This document shows positions 5,407 through 10,176 of a DNA stretch of 41,412 bases, one piece after another. The stretch is from a virus. Numbering within the stretch: the stretch's first letter is position 1; each line of letters starts with the position of its first letter. The stretch spans positions 1-41,412 of IMG/VR virus record IMGVR_UViG_3300033552_000023; one strand, given 5' to 3'. The notes beneath the pieces are model-generated. The model did no database searches and had not been told where the DNA came from. It saw nothing but the letters and a program-made list of their open reading frames with translations. The position numbers were made by a program, and so were the translations under genes.

Positions 5407-5667
5407 TTAGGATTCAAGGTAATTAAATAAATAGTGCAGCCCTAAAAAAAACACAGCTGCAAGAAGCGTCGCGTACAACTGGAGCTTAGCCGCGTACACC
5501 AGCAACGCCTTGTCCTGCCTGGCAGCGGCTACAGCATCGTCCAGGGCTGCTAGCGCACACGCCTCGCGAGCCTTCGCCCAGTCCAGTAGGGGTGAGCCAC
5601 CTATAACCACTGCAGCAGCCACGCGAGCTGCGACTGCCGCCCCGTACTCATCAATTAGCGCGCGCAT
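5407..5667 (-). CDS. Small single-span membrane protein
   Basis: An 86-residue Ala-rich protein starting MRALIDEYGAAVAARVAAAV. Residues 1-55 are helical (ALAALDDAVAAARQDKALLVY); residues about 60-80 form one hydrophobic span (LYATLLAAVFFLGLHYLF) at the C-terminus, so it is probably tail-anchored with the helical part in the cytoplasm. The start at 5667 overlaps the previous stop as TAATG, which favours it over an ATG 33 codons upstream. Function unknown. Confidence 0.7.
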   Translation of the reverse strand: MRALIDEYGAAVAARVAAAVVIGGSPLLDWAKAREACALAALDDAVAAARQDKALLVYAAKLQLYATLLAAVFFLGLHYLFNYLES

Positions 5668-5870
5668 TACGCGGCCGGCCCAGCGGGCATTGCCAGTCCA
5701 CCGATCGCATCCCACTTGGCGGCTCGCTGATCCGCTTGATAGCTCGCTACCGCACTGTTCACGCAACCCTCTTCAGACTCCAGATAGGCCTCGGCGATGT
5801 GCTCGCTACCCGTGGTGCAGGTAGCGCGCTCGAATTGAGTAATTTTGTCGGCGGTAATTTTGGTAATCAT
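5667..5870 (-). CDS. Small hypothetical protein, first leftward gene
   Basis: A 67-residue acidic protein starting MITKITADKITQFERATC. It has two helices (SEHIAEAYLESEEGCV and ASYQADQRAAKWDAIGGL) and a Pro/Ala tail. The AAGGAG ribosome site (CCAAGGAGATTTTC) is nearly the same as that of the gene starting at 743, as is the leader spacing. It is the first gene left of the divergent control region, driven by the promoter at 5917-5945. No family recognised. Confidence 0.7.
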   Translation of the reverse strand: MITKITADKITQFERATCTTGSEHIAEAYLESEEGCVNSAVASYQADQRAAKWDAIGGLAMPAGPAA

Positions 5871-5916
5871 GAAAATCTCCTTGGTTTACAGCAACAAAAG
5901 GCTGGTGCATAAACAA

Positions 5917-5945
5917 ATAGTATCACACGAAAACAATTGGCGCAA
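5917..5945 (-). promoter_or_regulatory. Leftward promoter of the divergent control region
   Basis: On the minus strand, TTGCGC (5940-5945) is 17 bases from TACTAT (5917-5922), and the start codon at 5870 lies 47 bases on. The spacer carries CAATTGTTTTCG, sharing the ATTGTTT core of the other operator-like sites. It belongs to the same TTGC promoter family as 769, 3746 and 5319. Confidence 0.6.
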
Positions 5946-6038
5946 TATTAAAACTAAGTACAAACCCTTGGCATCAGCATCAAAAGCACTGATCGTTTAT
6001 CCAGTAGTTGCACAGGACGCGTACAAATTCACCAGAAA

Positions 6039-6082
6039 AATCGACACGTCCGGCCGACATGTACAGCCAATCGACACGTCCG
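6039..6082. repeat. Pair of 14-base direct repeats, 30-base period
   Basis: AATCGACACGTCCG occurs exactly at 6039-6052 and 6069-6082, start to start 30 bases, so both copies face nearly the same side of the helix. They lie 20-65 bases upstream of the -35 box of the rightward promoter. An activator or repressor site is likely; origin iterons are possible but two copies are few. Apart from these, 5946-6102 shows nothing recognisable. Confidence 0.7.
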
Positions 6083-6102
6083 CAAGGCACAACAAATAGT
6101 CA

Positions 6103-6129
6103 TTGACACAATTAAATGTTGTGTATAAT
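6103..6129 (+). promoter_or_regulatory. Rightward promoter TTGACA/TATAAT with short spacer
   Basis: Consensus TTGACA (6103-6108) and TATAAT (6124-6129) are only 15 bases apart. The short spacer holds an inverted repeat, ACACAA-N7-TTGTGT (6106-6124). Perfect boxes with bad spacing suggest a promoter that needs a regulator. It faces the structured RNA and the packaging/structural genes. Confidence 0.7.
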
Positions 6130-6135
6130 AAACAA

Positions 6136-6357
6136 CAGTCTGGTCGAAAGACCTGAGAAAGTTAAGCCGGGCACCCCTTCAGGCCACTCGCCAACACAAC
6201 GAAGAACAGGGATCGCCCGGCGCCCGCATCAAAGAGTTCCCGCTCTGCTTCGGCATCGGGCTAGGGGGTGTGCTAGCCGCCCCAAGGCGACAGCAGACGC
6301 GTGCAACACGCGTCTGCCCCGTTGCTCTTGTCCGTGGGATGCGGGCTTCTATTTTGG
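6136..6357 (+). ncRNA. Large structured leader RNA or stand-alone ncRNA
   Basis: The roughly 220 bases after the rightward promoter hold no plausible coding frame but many nested complementary segments. (1) GGTC-GAAA-GACC at 6142-6153 with a GNRA loop. (2) GCCGGGC 6166-6172 with GCCCGGC 6215-6221, extended inward by CCC/GGG. (3) GCCCGCATC 6222-6230 with GATGCGGGC 6338-6346, stacked directly on helix 2 and enclosing the rest. (4) CCCG 6239-6242 with CGGG 6256-6259, or the inner TGC-TTCG-GCA, a UUCG loop. (5) GGCTAG/CTAGCC 6259-6278, sharing bases with helix 4. (6) CGCC-CCAA-GGCG 6278-6289. (7) An 11-bp hairpin 6293-6317 with loop CAA. The closing helix is followed by TTCTATTTT, like an intrinsic terminator. 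I recognise no known RNA family. It may be a free RNA or an attenuator for the downstream operon. Confidence 0.55.
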
Positions 6358-6362
6358 TTTGT

Positions 6363-6377
6363 CTTCGACCCGAAGGA
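6363..6377 (+). promoter_or_regulatory. Hairpin covering the first ribosome site
   Basis: CTTCG-ACC-CGAAG (6363-6375) pairs across most of the GAAGGA ribosome site (6372-6377) of the gene that starts at 6384. This could limit translation of the first rightward gene unless a ribosome, protein or alternative RNA fold opens it. Confidence 0.4.
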
Positions 6378-6383
6378 TTGCCG

Positions 6384-6689
6384 ATGTCAGCAAAGCATAA
6401 ATGTCGCGCCAGAACCATTGCAGCTTACCTGCTGGCGGCGCTGATGACTTTGCCGACAGCTGGCATGGCGGTGCAGATGAAGGACGGCAACTACCTGCTG
6501 ACACCGGTCGAGGTTAAGGCTTGCGCGGATGGCGGTGGATGCCTGGTGATGCCAACAATGGCACTGGAGGACGCGTTGCAACGAGCAGGCGAGAGCGGCT
6601 ACGCGCAAGGATTAGAAGCGGGCGGCAAGCAAGGCTACCGCGCGGGACTGGATGCTGGGCGCAGGTCTTGCACCAAGGGCTGGCTGTAA
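6384..6689 (+). CDS. Small exported protein with signal peptide
   Basis: A 101-residue protein starting MSAKHKCRARTIAAYLLAAL. Basic residues, a hydrophobic core (AAYLLAALMTLPTAG) and an AxA site ending at about residue 29 (GMAVQ) make a clear signal peptide, so the mature roughly 72 residues should be periplasmic. The mature part has two cysteines (ACADGGGC) and Gly/Ala repeats (GYAQGLEAGGKQGYRAGLDAGRR), a helical DxG/AxG pattern. The ATG at 6384 has GAAGGA 6 bases upstream. It is the first gene of the rightward operon. No family recognised; a role at the envelope, such as lysis control or exclusion, is only a guess. Confidence 0.7.
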   Translation: MSAKHKCRARTIAAYLLAALMTLPTAGMAVQMKDGNYLLTPVEVKACADGGGCLVMPTMALEDALQRAGESGYAQGLEAGGKQGYRAGLDAGRRSCTKGWL

Positions 6690-6715
6690 TTTACATCGAG
6701 ATTCAAAGGAACCAC

Positions 6716-6925
6716 ATGGACATGAAGCCCAACAAAGACGCGCAAGAGTACGAAAAAAGCTGGAGCGGCGGCAAGAAGCCAGACGCCACCATTCTTGGCG
6801 CAGGCATGGTTAAGCAGGCTGCCACTGCAATCGGTGGGCGTGGCTACCAGATCCACGTCAAGGAAGCGGAAGCGCTCGGTGAAAAGCCGATGAGCCTGCA
6901 GGACTTCACGAAGACGATGAAGTAA
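6716..6925 (+). CDS. Small conserved phage protein (69 aa)
   Basis: Starts MDMKPNKDAQEYEKSWSGGKK with AAAGGA 5 bases upstream; longer in-frame starts read out of frame through the previous gene. It is lysine-rich and helical, with a central Gly-rich turn (ILGAGMVKQAATAIGGRGY) and an acidic/helical C-terminus (EALGEKPMSLQDFTKTMK). It lies 26 bases after the exported protein and 3 bases before the HNH-like gene. Small proteins of this look are common just ahead of terminase genes; no function can be given. Confidence 0.7.
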   Translation: MDMKPNKDAQEYEKSWSGGKKPDATILGAGMVKQAATAIGGRGYQIHVKEAEALGEKPMSLQDFTKTMK

Positions 6926-6928
6926 CCG

Positions 6929-7198
6929 ATGCCAAAGTCATCCGAGCAGAAGCTTTTATATCAAAAAAACTACAATGCCCAGCCCTCCAATGTTGACAAG
7001 CGAGTCGCCAACAACCGGGCACGCGCCGAGATGATCAAGGAAGGCCGGACGAAGGTCGGTGACGGTAAAGACGTGGCGCACCTCCGCGCGCTCGACAACG
7101 GCGGCAGCAACGCCAAGAGCAACCTCGCAGTGCAGGACCGATCGTACAACCGGGCCTGGCGCAAGGGAGTTTCGGATTACAAGGTGCCAAACAAATGA
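6929..7198 (+). CDS. HNH-like nuclease domain protein
   Basis: An 89-residue basic protein. The C-terminal half has the layout of a compact HNH (beta-beta-alpha metal) finger: DVAH at 48-51 with the candidate metal/general-base His51, LDNGGSNAKSN at 55-65 with Asn65, then a helix ending YNRAW with Asn74. The N-terminal half is basic and helical (NNRARAEMIKEGR) and could bind DNA. HNH proteins beside terminase genes often assist packaging or cut DNA in many phages. This version lacks the zinc cysteines of larger HNH enzymes, so activity is not certain. Its TGA overlaps the next ATG by ATGA. Confidence 0.65.
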   Translation: MPKSSEQKLLYQKNYNAQPSNVDKRVANNRARAEMIKEGRTKVGDGKDVAHLRALDNGGSNAKSNLAVQDRSYNRAWRKGVSDYKVPNK

Positions 7199-7575
7199 AG
7201 ATCTGTCCAAACTGTCGCGGCGCCATCAGCGAGCCTGGCGTTGCCGATGGGTATGCCGTTTGGTGCTATTGCGGCGCCCTACGGCTGGCGACTCTTACAC
7301 CCCAAAATACCAATTCGGCAGAGCCAACCGCAAAGCCAGATCTCAGCACGCCTGAACAAAAACATCCTGTTGGCTTACTGCCGCACCAGGAGCGCGTGGT
7401 CAAGGAACGGGATGAGTTGGCCGCCAAGACCGAGGCTTTGGACAAGTTCCAAAAGACCGTCGCGTTTGGCCAGTTGCCCATCGAGGAGCGCCTTCTGCTC
7501 TGGCAGCAGTCGGCCTGCATGCGGGACTACAAGGAGGTCCTAGACCTTCGCATCAAGTGGTTCGTGCGTGGTTGA
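7195..7575 (+). CDS. Zinc-ribbon protein with Acb2/Tad1-like helical hairpin
   Basis: A 126-residue protein in two parts. Residues 1-30 form a small zinc ribbon (CPNC at 4-7, CYC at 24-26). A Pro/Thr-rich linker follows (31-62). Residues 63-123 are two helices with the pattern PHQERVVKERDEL...L.KF and F..LPIEERLLLWQQ..CMRDYKEVLDLRI. I recognise this as the hairpin of phage proteins often labelled crAss001_48-related, the family that includes the cyclic-nucleotide sponges Acb2 (anti-CBASS) and Tad1 (anti-Thoeris). Sequestration of a host immune signalling nucleotide is therefore plausible but inferred; many family members are untested. The added N-terminal zinc ribbon is unusual for the short sponges. 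It overlaps the HNH-like gene by ATGA and the following frame by 8 bases. Confidence 0.65.
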   Translation: MKICPNCRGAISEPGVADGYAVWCYCGALRLATLTPQNTNSAEPTAKPDLSTPEQKHPVGLLPHQERVVKERDELAAKTEALDKFQKTVAFGQLPIEERLLLWQQSACMRDYKEVLDLRIKWFVRG

Positions 7576-7807
7576 GGCCAACCCCTTTAAACCCGACGCC
7601 AGCCGTGACAGGCCTCTGATCGTCTCGGGCGGCCTGGGTGCCGTTGGCTACTACTTTCGCCCAGAGCAGTCAGAAGACGCAGCCCAGGCCGTTGCTGCTA
7701 TTCATCCGCCGAGCGGAATGAGGGCTGATCCAAAGCATTTCCCGTTGAATCAGGACCACGATGTGATGCCTATCGGCATTCATGCTGTCCGATGGATCGC
7801 CGCATGA
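7568..7807 (+). CDS. Small hypothetical protein with GTG start
   Basis: A 79-residue frame from a GTG that overlaps the previous gene by 8 bases; no ATG fits and the only ribosome-site candidate is AAGTGG. The protein reads sensibly: VEANPFKPDASRDRPLIVSGG, a Gly/Tyr stretch (LGAVGYYFRPEQ), a helix (EDAAQAVAAI) and a Pro/His-rich middle. The TGA at 7805-7807 overlaps the small-terminase ATG at 7804 as ATGA, which is the best evidence that the frame is real. Function unknown. Confidence 0.6.
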   Translation: MVEANPFKPDASRDRPLIVSGGLGAVGYYFRPEQSEDAAQAVAAIHPPSGMRADPKHFPLNQDHDVMPIGIHAVRWIAA

Positions 7808-8436
7808 CCGAGAACACCAAAGACAAAAAGCCAGCGATTGACTGGGAAGCAGTCGAGCCGCACTACCGGGCAGGCATTCGCTCGCTCAAGGATATTGGCA
7901 AGGAATACGGCGTCTCTGATGCAGGGATTATCAAGAAAGCCAAAGGCCTTGGGTGGACACGAGACCTCAAGGCAAAGATCAAAGCCAAGGCTGAAGCGCG
8001 AGTTAGTGCCGCAGCGGTTAGCGAGTTAGTTAGTGAACAGAAGGCCGCTAACGAACAGGCCGTCATTGAAGCCAACGCCGACCTTCAGTACCGCATTCGT
8101 ATCGAGCACCGCGCAGACATTGGCCGCTCCCGCGCGCTGTTTCGCAACCTGCTCACCGAAATTGAGGCCGAGACTCACAACCTGACGCTCTTCCAGGGCC
8201 TGGGCGAGCTGATGGATACCTCGGGTCCTGATCACACAGGCACATTCCGCAAGGACAAACTCAACGAGCTGTACCAGAAGGTCATCAGCTCTGTCGGCCG
8301 CGTCGATGCCAGCAAGAAGCTGATCGAGATGCTGGAAAAGCTGATCAAGATGGAGCGCCAGGCCTTTGGCATCAGTGATGGCGAGGAAGAGAAGTCGAAC
8401 ATCGAAGAGCTGCTCAAAGGGATTCAGAACCTATGA
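7804..8436 (+). CDS. Terminase small subunit (putative)
   Basis: A 210-residue protein starting MTENTKDKKPAIDW. Residues about 14-60 make a helix-turn-helix of the small-terminase type (EAVEPHYRAGIRSLKDIGKEYGVSDAGIIKKAKGLGW), followed by basic helices (RDLKAKIKAKAEARV), a long central helical segment that would form the oligomerisation ring, and an acidic C-terminus (DGEEEKSNIEELLKGIQ) that would contact the large subunit. Family role: recognises phage DNA for packaging. The ATG at 7804 is preferred to one four codons earlier because it gives the ATGA overlap. The large subunit lies 158 bases on, after one tiny gene. Confidence 0.8.
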   Translation: MTENTKDKKPAIDWEAVEPHYRAGIRSLKDIGKEYGVSDAGIIKKAKGLGWTRDLKAKIKAKAEARVSAAAVSELVSEQKAANEQAVIEANADLQYRIRIEHRADIGRSRALFRNLLTEIEAETHNLTLFQGLGELMDTSGPDHTGTFRKDKLNELYQKVISSVGRVDASKKLIEMLEKLIKMERQAFGISDGEEEKSNIEELLKGIQNL

Positions 8437-8597
8437 GCAAGCCTCTACTCATCAAACGTGGTGGCCTGTGGTTCTGCTTCGACCTTATAGATGACCCCAG
8501 GCGCGGCGGCTACCTGATTCCGGCATCGGGTGCTTCGCCAGCCATTGCTTATGGCTACTGGGTGAGGCGCAATCACAGGGCTGGGCTCTTGGCATGA
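8433..8597 (+). CDS. Tiny gene between the terminase subunits (54 aa)
   Basis: ATG at 8433 overlaps the small-terminase stop and its TGA at 8595-8597 overlaps the large-terminase ATG, both as ATGA, so it fills the gap exactly. The product starts MSKPLLIKRGGLWFCFDLID, continues through a Gly/Pro/Ala-rich part (GYLIPASGASPAIAYGYWV) and ends basic (RRNHRAGLLA). It is aromatic-rich and probably a small beta fold. Function unknown; perfect coupling on both sides makes a real gene likely, and a role in terminase assembly is only suggested by position. Confidence 0.7.
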   Translation: MSKPLLIKRGGLWFCFDLIDDPRRGGYLIPASGASPAIAYGYWVRRNHRAGLLA

Positions 8598-10156
8598 CCC
8601 ACACGACCGAGCTCACCGACAGCCAGCGCAAGCTGATTCGCCTGCGTGATGACCTGGAGCTTTACTCCCGGCATGCGCTGAAGGTGCTGGACAAGGGTGG
8701 TCGGTTGGTGCCGTTCATTTTCAACCGCGCGCAGAGGCACATTCATGCGCAGCTCGAAGAGCAACTCAAGATCCATGGGTTGGTTCGTGCGCTGGCATTA
8801 AAAGGGCGTCAACAGGGATGTTCAACCTATGTGGGCGCGCGGTTCTACCACAAGACATCGATGCGACCAGGCCGTCGCAGCTTTATCGTTGCGCACGAAG
8901 AAAAGGCGACGACCAACCTGTTCAACATGGTCAAGCGCTATCAGGACCACAACCCGCTTGCGCCAAGCATCAAGGCATCGAACGCACAGGAGCTGATCTT
9001 CGGCAAACTCGACAGCGGCTACAAGCTGGCCACAGCTGGCAGCAAGGACGTTGGGCGATCAAACACAGCGCAACTTCTGCATGGAAGCGAATTCGGCTTT
9101 TGGGCCAACGCGCAGATGCACCTGGCTGGAATCGGTAACACCATCCCGTCGGGCACCGAAGGCGTGGACACCGAGATCATTCTGGAGTCAACCGGCAATG
9201 GCCTGGGCAATGCCTTCCACCTGATGTGGCAGGACGCCGAGGCGGGCAAGGGCGAGTACATGGCCATCTTTGTGCCTTGGTACTGGCAGGACGAGTACCG
9301 CACGCCACCGCGCGAGAACTTCGAGCTGAGCATCGAAGACCTGGCCTACCAGCTGGCCTATGGCTTGGACCTGGCGCAGATGCAGTGGCGGCAGAACAAG
9401 ATCATCGAGTACGGCGAGGGCTTTGCCTGGTTGTTTGACCAGGAATATCCAGCCACTGCCTCGCTGGCCTTCAAGACCAGCACACAGAACCCGCTGATCA
9501 ACCCATCCTCTGTGATGAGGGCCGTCAACAGTGACTACCTGGACCTCGAGTCGCCATTGATCATCGGCTGCGATCCAGCTGGTGATGGCCAGGGCACGAG
9601 TGACCGCACGTCGCTGGCCTTTAGATGTGGGCGCACCTGCTTTCGCATCGAATACCACGACAAGCTCAGCACGATGCAGATTGCCGGCAAGCTGGCTGGT
9701 TACTGGATGGACGGCATCGTCTGCAACGGCCGCACGCTGTACCCGGACGCCATGTTTGTGGACAAGGGTGGACTGGGCGCAGGCATTGTTGACCGATTGC
9801 TGGAGCTGAATATCCCTGTCATCGGCGTGAGCTTTGCGCAGCAGGCCAGCAAGCCAGATTTGTACTTAAACAAGCGCGCTGAAATCTGGTGGACCATGTG
9901 CGACTGGTTTGGGGACTATCCAAACCGCTGCCCGAACGATGCAGCCCTGATTTCCGATTGCTGTGCACCACAGCCGGTTGAGAACTCGCGCAATGTGCGC
10001 CAGCTCGAGAGCAAAGATCAAATGAAGAAGCGCCAGATTCGCAGCCCTGACGGCGGCGATGCACTGGCCCTGACCTTCAGCGCGCCGGTTGCACCGCGCA
10101 GCGCCAATCCAGGACGCAGCACCCAGGCTGTTGCTACCACCAGCGCTGGCTACTGA
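8594..10156 (+). CDS. Terminase large subunit
   Basis: A 520-residue packaging motor. The ATPase part has a Walker A variant GRQQGCST (71-78), an FIVAHEEKATTNL segment, an HGSEFGFW segment at 162-169 that should hold the Walker B/catalytic Glu165, and the coupling motif ESTGNG (197-202). The RNase H-fold nuclease has IIGCDPAGD with Asp326 and Asp330, a second acidic residue in FVDKGG (Asp389), and a final SPDGGDALALTF with Asp485/Asp488. All key residues are present and the length is normal, so it should both pump and cut DNA. Translation is coupled to the upstream 54-aa gene. It is followed 20 bases later by the portal. Confidence 0.95.
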   Translation: MTHTTELTDSQRKLIRLRDDLELYSRHALKVLDKGGRLVPFIFNRAQRHIHAQLEEQLKIHGLVRALALKGRQQGCSTYVGARFYHKTSMRPGRRSFIVAHEEKATTNLFNMVKRYQDHNPLAPSIKASNAQELIFGKLDSGYKLATAGSKDVGRSNTAQLLHGSEFGFWANAQMHLAGIGNTIPSGTEGVDTEIILESTGNGLGNAFHLMWQDAEAGKGEYMAIFVPWYWQDEYRTPPRENFELSIEDLAYQLAYGLDLAQMQWRQNKIIEYGEGFAWLFDQEYPATASLAFKTSTQNPLINPSSVMRAVNSDYLDLESPLIIGCDPAGDGQGTSDRTSLAFRCGRTCFRIEYHDKLSTMQIAGKLAGYWMDGIVCNGRTLYPDAMFVDKGGLGAGIVDRLLELNIPVIGVSFAQQASKPDLYLNKRAEIWWTMCDWFGDYPNRCPNDAALISDCCAPQPVENSRNVRQLESKDQMKKRQIRSPDGGDALALTFSAPVAPRSANPGRSTQAVATTSAGY

Positions 10157-10176
10157 CACTTTCACGAAAGACCCAC

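Noticed and set aside
6142-6172. Hammerhead or other small self-cleaving ribozyme around the GAAA hairpin
   Set aside because: The required CUGANGA core and matching helices are missing.
6116-6400. 94-codon plus-strand frame across the structured RNA
   Set aside because: Arg/Ser/Pro-rich chance translation of helices, starts upstream of the -10 box and overlaps the gene at 6384 in another frame.
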